Source of the DNA: Paenibacillus alvei
GTDB taxonomy: Bacteria; Bacillota; Bacilli; Paenibacillales; NBRC-103111
Length of the DNA stretch: 64,000 nucleotides
NCBI GenBank assembly: GCA_945881905.1
Contig: CAMCVV010000004.1
Location: 16,049-80,048, forward strand
Direction: 5' to 3'
Shown here piece by piece: positions 28,253 through 37,286 of the stretch (its first letter is position 1; each line of letters opens with the position of its first letter). The translations under genes were made by a program, and so were the position numbers. The notes under the pieces are model-generated. The model was given only the letters and a program-made list of their open reading frames with translations, was not told the origin of the DNA and did not search any database.

Positions 28253-29560
28253 CTAAACAGGTTGTAAATCCATTGCCCCACGATAAATCAATGCGAACAA
28301 TTCCTCTAAATCGGATTCTTCGATACAAGAAAAGGCCACGCGTAAATCATGTTTACCTAAAGCGATCGTGCCTACACCATACTGTTGTAGTAAATGTGTG
28401 CGCAACTCTTCTGCATTCACATCTCGTAATTTGAGGCACATGAAATAACCGGAATTAAACGGATAGTAGTCCCATGCATTGTTGTATTTTCCGCTGTCTA
28501 ATATGGCTTTCGTGCGATTCGCTCGACTTTTCATGATGTGGTATTTTTCTTGCTTCTGTTTGTCGAATTCAGGTGATTGCAATGCATGAAGGATGAACGT
28601 TTGTGAGGGGTGAGGTCCACTTGAGATGGTAGCCCGGATAATGCCCATGGTTTTTTGTTCTAATGCTGCAAGTAAAGCATCACTAACTCCCGCATACGTA
28701 ATGAAACCTACGCGAAAGCCCCACACATATTCTTCTTTGGTCGCACCATCAACTTTGATGGCCAAGACACGAGGGTGAAGCTTAGCGAGATGTCCGAACA
28801 ATGATTCTTGTATGGAATCTTCGAAAAATAATCCGAAATAGGCGTCGTCTGTAATCACAACGACGTTGATACCTGCTTCAGCAGCTTCATGGATAACTGC
28901 AATGATGCGGTTACTTTCTTCTACACCCGGCGTGTATCCAGTAGGATTGTTAGGAAAGTTCAGCATTACAATGGCTTTTCCTTTGTGTTGTTGAGCAAGC
29001 AAAGCAACACGTAATCCAGCTACATTGAATTGATTCTGATCATTATATAAAGGGTAGTTCACAATGCGAGCACCGCGACGAACTTCATAAGTAAGTTCAT
29101 AATTTTCCCAGTTTTTATCAGGGATAATGACAACATCGTCAGCATCTACGAATAAATCCGCTGTGATACTAAGACCATGGGTTAGTGCGTTGGTTACGAT
29201 TGGATTGCTACATAATATCCCTTGCAAACTCGGATTTTCTTGAAGCATTTTTGCGCGCCAAGCCGTTCGTAGTTCAGGCTTGCCCGCAGGTGGAGCATAT
29301 TCATACAAATCTTTGGGTGCATAAGCAGATAGTGTATCTTGAATTACTTTCAAATGCATCGGTTGATTGTTTTCTAATGCAATGCCGATCGTTGCATTGA
29401 ATGTTTTGGCCATCAATTTCGCTTCTGCCGATTGATTGAGAATGCCTTCTTTGGGGAAATACAGTGCTTTACCCAGTGTTGATAACATGTCATACACATG
29501 AGCATTTTCTTTTTGTAAGGTCTCATTCAGCTTACTGGCTGAGGGGTTCATGTCATTCAT
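28253..29560 (-). CDS. Class I/II PLP-dependent aminotransferase
   Basis: A 435-residue fold-type I enzyme. Visible features are the substrate-site segment AYAPKDLYEYAPPAGKPELR, NFPNNPTGYTPG, the PLP-phosphate and ring contacts ITDDAYFGLFF, the Schiff-base lysine in VDGATKEEYVWGFRVGF and the C-terminal Arg segment LRVAFSCI. This places it with broad-specificity aspartate/aromatic/alanine-like aminotransferases of Bacillales, but the amino acid used cannot be told from sequence alone. The ATG at 29560 follows GGAAGG. It is monocistronic and divergent from the malic enzyme gene. Confidence 0.85.
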   Translation of the reverse strand: MNDMNPSASKLNETLQKENAHVYDMLSTLGKALYFPKEGILNQSAEAKLMAKTFNATIGIALENNQPMHLKVIQDTLSAYAPKDLYEYAPPAGKPELRTAWRAKMLQENPSLQGILCSNPIVTNALTHGLSITADLFVDADDVVIIPDKNWENYELTYEVRRGARIVNYPLYNDQNQFNVAGLRVALLAQQHKGKAIVMLNFPNNPTGYTPGVEESNRIIAVIHEAAEAGINVVVITDDAYFGLFFEDSIQESLFGHLAKLHPRVLAIKVDGATKEEYVWGFRVGFITYAGVSDALLAALEQKTMGIIRATISSGPHPSQTFILHALQSPEFDKQKQEKYHIMKSRANRTKAILDSGKYNNAWDYYPFNSGYFMCLKLRDVNAEELRTHLLQQYGVGTIALGKHDLRVAFSCIEESDLEELFALIYRGAMDLQPV

Positions 29561-29665
29561 TCATCCTTCCACATATCGAATACAGATCATGATCATAACG
29601 CATATTAGTATAGCATTTTCTAAGAGACTCGTCATCCTTAACCGCAGTGTTCAGGTGATCTTATT

Positions 29666-29693
29666 TTTGCAAACATAAAAATTATGGTATGAT
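29666..29693 (+). promoter_or_regulatory. Promoter of the malic enzyme gene
   Basis: TTTGCA (29666-29671), 16-base spacer, TATGAT (29688-29693) preceded by TGG (extended -10). Confidence 0.5.
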
Positions 29694-29739
29694 AAAAATG
29701 TGATTTTAAGCTATATATACCAAATAAGGAGTGAGATGG

Positions 29740-31167
29740 ATGGGGCAAGTTGCTAATGCGATGACGAGCATTATCGTCAGGCTCGATATGCAAAAAAATG
29801 CCGTAACTTTTGGGCAAATTGCAATGGCGATTGGTGAAGTTGGTGGAGATATTGTAGCTGTAGACGTGACGCGGTCTAGTCAGACATCAACAACACGAGA
29901 CATTACCGTAAATGTCATGGATCAGCAACAAATCGATCATATTATAACTTCATTAAATGATCTTACCGGTGTGAAAGTCATCAATGTTTCGGATCAAACG
30001 TTTTTGATGCACCTTGGTGGGAAAATTGAAATTACGCCTAAAATGCCTATAAAAAATCGAGATGATCTCTCACGTGTATATACGCCTGGAGTAGCTAGAG
30101 TGTGTATGGCGATTCATGACGATCCAGCCAAAGCTTACTCACTTACCATCAAGAGAAACACCGTTGCGGTCATCTCTGATGGATCCGCTGTACTCGGGCT
30201 AGGCAATATCGGACCTCTTGCAGCAATGCCTGTGATGGAAGGTAAAGCGATGTTGTTCAAGCAAATGGCAGGTGTGGATGCGTTTCCGATATGTTTGGAT
30301 ACGCAAGATACTGAAGAAATTATAAGTGCGATTCGAGCACTTGCTCCTGCATTTGGTGGTATCAATCTCGAGGATATTTCATCACCTCGATGTTTTGAAA
30401 TCGAAGAACGTTTAATTGAAAGTCTAGATATCCCTGTATTCCATGATGATCAGCACGGTACTGCGGTCGTCTTGCTTGCAGGTTTACTGAATGCAGCTAA
30501 AGTCGTCGAGAAGCAACTGATCGATTGTAAAGTCGTGATTACAGGGATCGGAGCTGCAGGAATTGCCTGTACGAAGATGTTACTGTCTGCAGGTGTCACT
30601 AACGTAGTAGGTGTAGATCGAGATGGAGCGATAGTGCGAGGTATAGATTACGCGAATCCAGCGTGGCAGTGGTATGCCGAACACACGAATCCACAGCTGT
30701 TACAAGGATTATTATCAGATGTGATCATAGATGCCGACATATTCATCGGTCTATCGGCGCCAGGGATTCTGAAAGTAGAAGATGTTAAACAAATGGCCAA
30801 AGATCCCATCGTGTTTGCTATGGCTAATCCAACCCCAGAGATTACTCCTGAAGAAGCAGAGCCCTATGTACGTGTGATGGCTACAGGTCGATCAGACTAT
30901 CCGAACCAAATCAATAACGTGCTCTGCTTTCCTGGGATTTTTCGCGGGGCGCTCGACTGTAGAGCTTCACGAATTACTGAACAGATGAAACTCGCTGCAG
31001 CTCATGCGATTGCGTCAGTTGTCAGCGAAGATGAACTGAACGAGTATTACATTATCCCAAGTGTGTTTAATCAAACCGTAGTCGAAAAAGTGAAAGAAGC
31101 GGTCATTGCTGCAGCATACGAGTCCGGTGTAGCGAGGCGCAGAAAACCACATGAGAGTCGATCGTAG
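29740..31167 (+). CDS. NAD(P)-dependent malic enzyme with N-terminal ACT domain
   Basis: A 475-residue enzyme. Residues 8-80 form an ACT-like domain (SIIVRLDMQKNAVTFGQIA), a ligand-sensing module; the malic enzyme body follows, with SRVYTPGVARVC, the catalytic Lys region (EGKAMLFKQMAGVDAFP), the metal-binding acids (INLEDISSPRCFEIE and FHDDQHGTA) and the NAD fold (VVITGIGAAGIAC). It decarboxylates malate to pyruvate. ATG 29740 has AAGGAG eight bases upstream, better than GTG 29731. B. subtilis YtsJ/MalS-like short malic enzymes share the body; the ACT fusion is a known variant (YqkJ/MleA-like lines). Confidence 0.92.
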   Translation: MGQVANAMTSIIVRLDMQKNAVTFGQIAMAIGEVGGDIVAVDVTRSSQTSTTRDITVNVMDQQQIDHIITSLNDLTGVKVINVSDQTFLMHLGGKIEITPKMPIKNRDDLSRVYTPGVARVCMAIHDDPAKAYSLTIKRNTVAVISDGSAVLGLGNIGPLAAMPVMEGKAMLFKQMAGVDAFPICLDTQDTEEIISAIRALAPAFGGINLEDISSPRCFEIEERLIESLDIPVFHDDQHGTAVVLLAGLLNAAKVVEKQLIDCKVVITGIGAAGIACTKMLLSAGVTNVVGVDRDGAIVRGIDYANPAWQWYAEHTNPQLLQGLLSDVIIDADIFIGLSAPGILKVEDVKQMAKDPIVFAMANPTPEITPEEAEPYVRVMATGRSDYPNQINNVLCFPGIFRGALDCRASRITEQMKLAAAHAIASVVSEDELNEYYIIPSVFNQTVVEKVKEAVIAAAYESGVARRRKPHESRS

Positions 31168-31291
31168 TTTGAACGCGATCTCATTTCCGTGTTTAGGGGA
31201 TAGAAGATAATTGCCAACATACAGAGCTCCACGAGTGCTGCGTCTTAAGAAGTTGTCTCATGAAGCGATGATGTATAAGGAATGAAAGTCT

Positions 31292-31384
31292 ATGCTATCC
31301 TCACAAATCACAGGCCAAATCATCCATGTCGATGGAGGCACGGGTGTCATCAATTGGCACGATCAAAGAAGACAACCCTCTTAA
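31292..31384 (+). pseudogene. C-terminal remnant of an SDR / enoyl-ACP reductase
   Basis: The frame reads LSSQITGQIIHVDGGTGVI and then runs into unrelated residues and a TAA. The pattern S-x-x-[IM]-T-G-x-x-[IL]-x-V-D-G-G is the standard end of short-chain dehydrogenases such as FabG/FabI/FabL. Just upstream in the same frame are KKLSHEAMMYKE and a stop. Everything before that (the cofactor and catalytic parts) is absent, so this is a relic. The 350-base gap after the malic enzyme otherwise contains only the inverted repeat at 31388-31427. Confidence 0.55.
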
Positions 31385-31387
31385 TAT

Positions 31388-31427
31388 AAGGCATATCGCT
31401 TCAGGTTATGCTGAAGCGATATGCCTT
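31388..31427. repeat. Perfect 17-bp inverted repeat
   Basis: AAGGCATATCGCTTCAG (31388-31404), a 6-base loop GTTATG, and the exact complement (31411-31427). No T run follows on either strand, so it is not a standard terminator, though it could act as one between the convergent genes. Confidence 0.6.
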
Positions 31428-31516
31428 CAGTGCTTGGGCGATATCTATTTGACTGAAACACGATACAAGTGCAGTTGGGAAACTGCGGGTAACCGAAGGC
31501 CATCTCGTCATGCGGT

Positions 31517-32428
31517 TCACTCGTTTACTGGCACATCTGGTTTTTTTGAAATCGATGTCAAATACACGCCACCGATGATCAGAGCTGCACCGACGCCATG
31601 ATAGCTATGAATCAGTTGTTGCGTAAACATAATAGCGAATACCGCGCTGAATAATGGAATCAAATTCAGATAACTAGCGCTTCGCGATGGACCGATCTGC
31701 GTTACAGCAATGTTCCAACATGTAAATGAAACCACAGATGCAAATACGCCTAAATACATCACACCGACCACGACCGACCATGTCACATGTTGAGGTCTAT
31801 CGCCATATAACCATTCTAAAGCGGACAGAGGCAATAAGATCAAGACCCCAATTAGAACTGTAAGAAAGAAGAGACCATTTCTAGGCAAGTATGACGGTGT
31901 TTTCTTCACGGTTATGGAATATAGTCCCCAAGCGATGACAGCAAGCAACATCCACAGATCGCCTTGGTTAAAAGAGAAACTAATCAGTATATGCCACGAA
32001 CCGCGTGCAATCATCCACAATACGCCAAACAACGATACCAATATTCCTGATACACGCCAAGCAGTTAACTTCTCACGGAGAATCAAAGATGAAAGTAACA
32101 CAATGACGATCGGTGTTGCAGCATTCATTAATGAGGCATTGATCGATGAAGTATACTGCACAGCAATATATACAAGTGTGTTAAATGCAGCAACACCTGT
32201 TATCGCTAGAAGGAGTAAGGTTCTCCAATGACGGATATAGAGGTGCCGTTGCTTCCAGGAACTACTCCCATATAACGGCAAGAGTACGACAAAAGCAGTC
32301 AACCAACGCAAAAAAGCTAACGTAAATGGAGGGATATGCTTGACCAATTCGTGACCAACGACAAAGTTCCCTCCCCAGAAGCAAGTAGCAGCGATCAGTA
32401 AGAGGTAAGGTGATTTCTGCAAAACCAT
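31517..32428 (-). CDS. EamA/DMT-family transporter
   Basis: A 303-residue membrane protein with ten predicted hydrophobic segments in two EamA halves. Typical landmarks are ATCFWGGNFVVGHELVKHIPP in helix 1, SSLILREKLTAWRVSG at the end of the first half and the second-half pattern SYLNLIPLFSAVFAIMF. Members export or import small metabolites such as amino acids or nucleosides; the substrate is unknown. ATG 32428 lies three bases after AGGAG; a TTG two codons on is an alternative. It is the last of three minus-strand genes (psd, MFS, EamA). Confidence 0.87.
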   Translation of the reverse strand: MVLQKSPYLLLIAATCFWGGNFVVGHELVKHIPPFTLAFLRWLTAFVVLLPLYGSSSWKQRHLYIRHWRTLLLLAITGVAAFNTLVYIAVQYTSSINASLMNAATPIVIVLLSSLILREKLTAWRVSGILVSLFGVLWMIARGSWHILISFSFNQGDLWMLLAVIAWGLYSITVKKTPSYLPRNGLFFLTVLIGVLILLPLSALEWLYGDRPQHVTWSVVVGVMYLGVFASVVSFTCWNIAVTQIGPSRSASYLNLIPLFSAVFAIMFTQQLIHSYHGVGAALIIGGVYLTSISKKPDVPVNE

Positions 32429-32502
32429 GCGCTCCTATCGAAGTGAAATGGGTCATGAAGAAAGAAGAAGGTTTCTATGGTCGCTTCGGTGCTATTGACG
32501 TT

Positions 32503-33759
32503 TTAAGATTCTTTTGACCATTCCGCAATGGTATCATCTGATGGTAAGAGCACACCGACGACGCCAAAAAGCGGAACAAAACCCATGAACTTCATAATCG
32601 TAATTGTACCAAATGTGTCACAGAGTACTCCAGAAATTAATGCGCCGATGCCACCAACACCAAAAGCAAACCCGACAATCATGCCGGATACCGTACCTAC
32701 TCTTCCTGGGAAAAGCAAGTGAGCATACACCACGGATACGGAAAAACTTGAGAACGTAATGAAACCGATGATCGACAACAAGACATATGTCCATGCAAAC
32801 GAAGCATATGGCAATAGGATTGAAAATGGTATGGTCAGTAGCAACGAATACAAGATGACGTGTTTGCGGCCGAATCGATCAGCCAGTGGCCCACCTAGAA
32901 ATGTTCCTAAAGCACCAGCAAGTAAAAACAAGAATATAAAATCTTGCGCTCGACTCAATGAAATGTCATACGAATCGAGTAAAAAAAACGCAAAATAGTT
33001 CGAAATCACGACATCATACCATGTTCTGATAAATACAGTGAACATGAGAACCATTATCGCGATCAAGATCTGATTCTTACGATGAAGTGGAAACGGTTGA
33101 TGAATCGTTTGCTTCCGCTGATGGGCATGTGTTGTCAACAAAATTTTGTACCAGTGGGCGATATAAAATTGAATCGCAATGCCACACGAAGCGATCACAG
33201 TGAAGAATAATGCTCCGATCTGCCCGAATGGAATAAAAATGATTTTGGTCATGAGTGGACCCAGAGAAGCCCCTGCATTTCCTCCAACTTGGTATATCGA
33301 TTGTCCAAGCCCTTTGCGTCTGCCGGCAGCATGGAAAGCGACGCGAGATCCTTCGGGGTGAAATATCGCAGATCCCAATCCAATGAAACATACAGATAAC
33401 AAAACAAGTCCATAGCTAGAAGCAAATGCAAGCAGTAGCATACCGATCAATGTAAATGCCATAGCAAAAGGCAACAAGTAAGGAATCGGCTTACGATCCG
33501 TAACTATCCCAACGATAGGTTGCATCAGCGAAGCAGTTAAATTGAAGGTGAAAGCAATCAAACCGATTTGCGTATACGTTAAGTATAAATTATTTTTTAA
33601 GATGGGGAAGATTGCGGGTATTACGGATTGCATGACATCATTAAGCAGATGAACAATGCTCACCGCAAGGAGTATACGAAACACAGTTGGGTTGATATCG
33701 GATTCAGAATATGCGACTTGAACCGTCTGAGGCTCCTTCGATAATTGTGATTCGGTCAT
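32503..33759 (-). CDS. MFS transporter, fosmidomycin-resistance (Fsr) family
   Basis: A 418-residue protein with 12 predicted transmembrane segments. The Fsr signature is clear: HLLNDVMQSVIPAIFPILK in helix 1, AFTFNLTASLMQPIVG, GSAIFHPEGSRVAF and GNAGASLGPL, which set this family apart from other MFS drug exporters. Fsr proteins export fosmidomycin and related compounds. ATG 33759 is chosen because GAGAGG precedes it at 11 bases; the TTG at 33786 would touch the psd stop. It lies 27 bases after psd on the same strand, so the two are probably cotranscribed. Confidence 0.88.
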   Translation of the reverse strand: MTESQLSKEPQTVQVAYSESDINPTVFRILLAVSIVHLLNDVMQSVIPAIFPILKNNLYLTYTQIGLIAFTFNLTASLMQPIVGIVTDRKPIPYLLPFAMAFTLIGMLLLAFASSYGLVLLSVCFIGLGSAIFHPEGSRVAFHAAGRRKGLGQSIYQVGGNAGASLGPLMTKIIFIPFGQIGALFFTVIASCGIAIQFYIAHWYKILLTTHAHQRKQTIHQPFPLHRKNQILIAIMVLMFTVFIRTWYDVVISNYFAFFLLDSYDISLSRAQDFIFLFLLAGALGTFLGGPLADRFGRKHVILYSLLLTIPFSILLPYASFAWTYVLLSIIGFITFSSFSVSVVYAHLLFPGRVGTVSGMIVGFAFGVGGIGALISGVLCDTFGTITIMKFMGFVPLFGVVGVLLPSDDTIAEWSKES

Positions 33760-33786
33760 GATATGGAGCGCCTCTCGAGATACCAA

Positions 33787-34578
33787 TTAAGATATTGTAT
33801 GGATTACACCCAAAGATTGTCCCATGTGTATTTTCGTATTTACTTGCACAGAAGCTTTGGGCGAAAACGTATCATTTTCCAATAAGAGAACAACAGTAGA
33901 GCCGAATTCGAAATAAGCCAATTCATCACCGCGAACGATGTGAGTGGAGAGTGATGAAGCATATTGTATGCTACTCACGTTCATTGCACCAACTTTGACG
34001 ACAGCAACTTCACTTGTCTCATGAGCGATATATGTAATTAGACGTTCATTCCGACTGAGCACTTTACGCATATGGGTTAATCCAAGATCGTTGACGGGAT
34101 ACACTTTACCTGGGACATGTTCTTTTTCCATAATCTGACCAGTGACAGGTGCGTGTATGCGATGGTAGTCTTTGGGACTTAAATAAATAACGAGGTAATA
34201 GCCATGCAAATAATTGATCACACGTGGAGACGAGTTTAATAGTTCGTGAATCGTGTATGTCTGGCCTTTAATGCCGATGAGTAACCCGTCTTGAATGTGC
34301 CCCATACTTGTAATCAATCCATCAACTGGACTGATCACTTGGGTGTAGTCTTCGTCAAGTGGGCGCAGCCCAGACTTCAATCTTCGTGTAAAAAAGTCAT
34401 TTAGCGATGCATATTCGGATAGTTGTTTCTCTGCATCATCGATGGATATGCCATATGTCTTAGCAAAAGAAGGAATAAGTCTTCTGCTCCATGAAGATTT
34501 GGCACAAAATCCTGCTAACATGGAGATCCACTTGCGAGAAGATAGCTCAGTAAGTAATCGGTAACCTGCAGTGAACAT
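33787..34578 (-). CDS. psd: Phosphatidylserine decarboxylase proenzyme
   Basis: A 263-residue enzyme, the same length as B. subtilis Psd. It converts phosphatidylserine to phosphatidylethanolamine at the membrane. The proenzyme cleaves itself at the GS bond in FEFGSTVVLL, turning the Ser into a pyruvoyl group; the catalytic Asp and His segments ISPVDGLI and YHRIHAPVTG are present. ATG 34578 has GGAGAG five bases upstream; the frame is open 24 codons further, but without a site. No pssA lies beside it, unlike in B. subtilis. Confidence 0.93.
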   Translation of the reverse strand: MFTAGYRLLTELSSRKWISMLAGFCAKSSWSRRLIPSFAKTYGISIDDAEKQLSEYASLNDFFTRRLKSGLRPLDEDYTQVISPVDGLITSMGHIQDGLLIGIKGQTYTIHELLNSSPRVINYLHGYYLVIYLSPKDYHRIHAPVTGQIMEKEHVPGKVYPVNDLGLTHMRKVLSRNERLITYIAHETSEVAVVKVGAMNVSSIQYASSLSTHIVRGDELAYFEFGSTVVLLLENDTFSPKASVQVNTKIHMGQSLGVIHTIS

Positions 34579-34714
34579 GTGATCTCTCCAATCATCAGTT
34601 GTCTTATTGGTCATAAGTTGTATAGCGTAGATGAGTTCATATTGCCACAAAATGCTCGAAGAAGCAATCGAGAATCGAAATTAGAACTAAAATTAAATGA
34701 AAATAAAGGTAAAG

Positions 34715-34743
34715 TTTACTGTAAAAAAACTAACGTGTATAAT
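34715..34743 (+). promoter_or_regulatory. Sigma-A promoter of the esterase gene
   Basis: TTTACT (34715-34720), 17-base spacer, consensus TATAAT (34738-34743), 43 bases before the ATG. Confidence 0.7.
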
Positions 34744-34785
34744 AAGCACATTCGAACACATTACATATGAAAAGAAGGTGAATGC

Positions 34786-35748
34786 ATGCCGCTCGTGGAT
34801 ATGCCATTGTCTGAGCTAAGAACGTATTGCCCTGAATTAACAGCAGAAGTTGATTTCGATTCATTTTGGCAACAATATCGAGAAGAATCTGCTCAGAAAC
34901 CACTCCATGCAACACTAACATTAATCGATTATCCGATCAAAAGTATTGAGGTATATCGTCTTCAATACGAAGGAATAGATGGTACACCGATTCGCGGGTG
35001 GTATATCGTACCTAAGTCCCCATTAGCTAAGAAGCCAATGCCTGTAGTTATTCATTACCATGGTTATTCGGGTAATGCAGGCAAGCCACATGATTATTTG
35101 ACATGGGCGTCTATGGGGATCGCTACGATTACAGTAGATACACGTGGACAAGCAGGACACACGCCTGACCATGCTCGCTATGCGTCTGGAGCGGTTATCG
35201 GTTGGATGACACTGGGCATAGAAGATCCTCATCAGTATTACTATAAATACGCGTATATGGACTGTGTTAGAGCGATAGATTTTGCTGTTTCGCGAGAAGA
35301 ACTCGATTCCTTGCGAATTGCTCTTACCGGAAACAGTCAAGGAGGAGGGCTTGTATTAGCTGTAGCGGGAATCGATGCGAGACCTAAGCTCGCAATGCCG
35401 ATATTTCCTTATTTAACCCATTTCAAGAGAGCAGTAGAATTACATACTCAAGGCCCCTATGTTGAAATAAAAAATTGGTTTCGCATGTACGACCCTGAAC
35501 ATCTTCGTGAAGACGAAATTTATCGAACATTAAGTTACTTTGATGGGATGAACCATGCTGCAAGAATTCGAGCCAAAACACTGATGGCGATTACACTTCA
35601 AGATGTGATATGTCCTCCTTCTACGTGTTTTGCAGCATATCATCATCTGTCTTGCGATAAAGAGCTTCGCGTATACCCCGATTATGGTCATGAAGCCTTA
35701 CCTTTTCACACGGAAGAAATGATGAGATTTGTACATATGCATTTGTAA
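34786..35748 (+). CDS. Acetylxylan esterase / cephalosporin-C deacetylase family
   Basis: A 320-residue alpha/beta hydrolase of the AXE1 (CE7) family, about the usual length. It has the nucleophile Ser in GNSQGGGL, the conserved RGQ-type segment DTRGQAG, the Asp in LQDVICPPST and the His in YGHEALP. CE7 enzymes remove acetyl groups from xylo-oligosaccharides and from cephalosporin C; they are cytoplasmic hexamers. No signal peptide is seen. ATG follows AAGAAGGTG. It lies 35 bases ahead of the CrtI-like gene on the same strand, but a functional link is not obvious. Confidence 0.92.
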   Translation: MPLVDMPLSELRTYCPELTAEVDFDSFWQQYREESAQKPLHATLTLIDYPIKSIEVYRLQYEGIDGTPIRGWYIVPKSPLAKKPMPVVIHYHGYSGNAGKPHDYLTWASMGIATITVDTRGQAGHTPDHARYASGAVIGWMTLGIEDPHQYYYKYAYMDCVRAIDFAVSREELDSLRIALTGNSQGGGLVLAVAGIDARPKLAMPIFPYLTHFKRAVELHTQGPYVEIKNWFRMYDPEHLREDEIYRTLSYFDGMNHAARIRAKTLMAITLQDVICPPSTCFAAYHHLSCDKELRVYPDYGHEALPFHTEEMMRFVHMHL

Positions 35749-35783
35749 TTATATATTGAAAGAAAAGAATAGGGTGAACGAGA

Positions 35784-37271
35784 TTGAACCATGCAGATGT
35801 AATCGTGATCGGTGCTGGATTCGGTGGTTTGAGTGCTGCAGCACTTCTAGCTCAGCGCGGGAGAAAAGTGCAAGTATTCGAATCTGCTCTTGAACTAGGT
35901 GGTTGTGCTAGCAAATTCGATCGACACGGATATCGCTTTGCGGCGGGAGCTACGATCGGAATGGGTTTTGAAAAAGGTGGATTGTTCAGTGATTTGTATG
36001 CTGAATTACGAATCCCATTACCGCACATACAAGATTTACCGATCATTATGGACGTGCATTTACCTGATCGCACTTTACGCTATTGGAAAGAGAAGAAGGC
36101 TTGGTACCAAGAGCTTGCTCATCATTTTCCGCATGATCACGAGCGCATGTGCGCTTTTTATGAAGAAGTGTTTGCTGTTGCTGCAGCTATGCAGTCATTC
36201 ATTGCAGCCAAACCGATATTTCCTCCGCAAACATTATCAGATTACAGGCAACTATTGAAGCTTGCACGTCCACAATTGATCCGACTTTTCCCTTATGTGT
36301 TTGACACGATTCATACACGACTCAAGCGGTATGGTCTTGCTGATCATCGCGAATTTGTCTGCTTCTTGAATGGCCAACTCATGGATAGTGTCCAAACGAC
36401 TGTAGACCAAAGCCCTGCATTGCTTGGATATATTGCTTTGAATGTATTTCATCAAGGAGCCTACTACGTATATGGCGGGCTTGCTACGATCGCAGAGCAA
36501 TTGGCTGATGTTCTCAAGGGTTATGGTGGTGAGATCATGATGCGGACGCCGATTGTGCATATCCGAGAAATTACTTCAGGTTGGGAAGTCACTACTGCAA
36601 AGAAACAGACGTATACAGCCAATCAACTCATAGTAGCGAATTCTCTGCATAATCTTTCATCCTTGATGGGCCCAACACACAGCGAAGCAATCCCCAAAAA
36701 ACTCCGCAACGAAAAAAACAAGCCAGCGTGGGGAGCTTTTACGATGTATTTCGGAGTAAAAGACGAATTCTTACCAGAAGAAAGCCCCACGCCTTTATTT
36801 CACCAATTTATCCAACACATGGATGAATCCCCGACGGAAGCGAATCAGTTTCTATTCTCTATTTCAGCAAGCGATGATCGACTGAGATCGGCAGCAGGAC
36901 ATCGTGCAATCACGATTTCTTCTCACACACAAGCGCACATGTGGTGGGAACGAGATCGATATGAAACGATGAAGCAAGAGTATGCTTCGAGAATTGTGAC
37001 AGCTATTCAACAACGATTCCCGCTATTTCAACAAGCAATTGAAGTGGAGTTATCAGGTACTCCTGTAACATTTCATCGCTATACCCAACGCCACCTAGGT
37101 AAAGTAGGCGGATATATCCCAGAAGGACCAGCAAGTCTATTTACTGCGTATTCACCGAGATTAAGTAAACAAGGGTTATGGGCCTGTGGCGATACGGTAT
37201 TTCCAGGTGCAGGTACGTTAGGTACAGCGATGTCTGGATGGATTGTGGCAAATGAAATGTGTAGAACATAA
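35784..37271 (+). CDS. CrtI-family FAD/NAD(P)-binding oxidoreductase
   Basis: A 495-residue flavoprotein of the phytoene desaturase/carotene isomerase group: N-terminal VIVIGAGFGGLSAAALLAQRG and FESALELGGCASKF, a middle substrate domain, and the C-terminal GDTVFPGAGTLGTAMSGW that closes the FAD site. In true carotenoid clusters a crtB or crtM gene sits next to it; none is here, so the substrate could be another polyene or a carotenoid made elsewhere. It starts with TTG after GGGTGA. It follows the esterase gene. Confidence 0.83.
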   Translation: MNHADVIVIGAGFGGLSAAALLAQRGRKVQVFESALELGGCASKFDRHGYRFAAGATIGMGFEKGGLFSDLYAELRIPLPHIQDLPIIMDVHLPDRTLRYWKEKKAWYQELAHHFPHDHERMCAFYEEVFAVAAAMQSFIAAKPIFPPQTLSDYRQLLKLARPQLIRLFPYVFDTIHTRLKRYGLADHREFVCFLNGQLMDSVQTTVDQSPALLGYIALNVFHQGAYYVYGGLATIAEQLADVLKGYGGEIMMRTPIVHIREITSGWEVTTAKKQTYTANQLIVANSLHNLSSLMGPTHSEAIPKKLRNEKNKPAWGAFTMYFGVKDEFLPEESPTPLFHQFIQHMDESPTEANQFLFSISASDDRLRSAAGHRAITISSHTQAHMWWERDRYETMKQEYASRIVTAIQQRFPLFQQAIEVELSGTPVTFHRYTQRHLGKVGGYIPEGPASLFTAYSPRLSKQGLWACGDTVFPGAGTLGTAMSGWIVANEMCRT

Positions 37272-37286
37272 AATCCTGAAGCTTCG

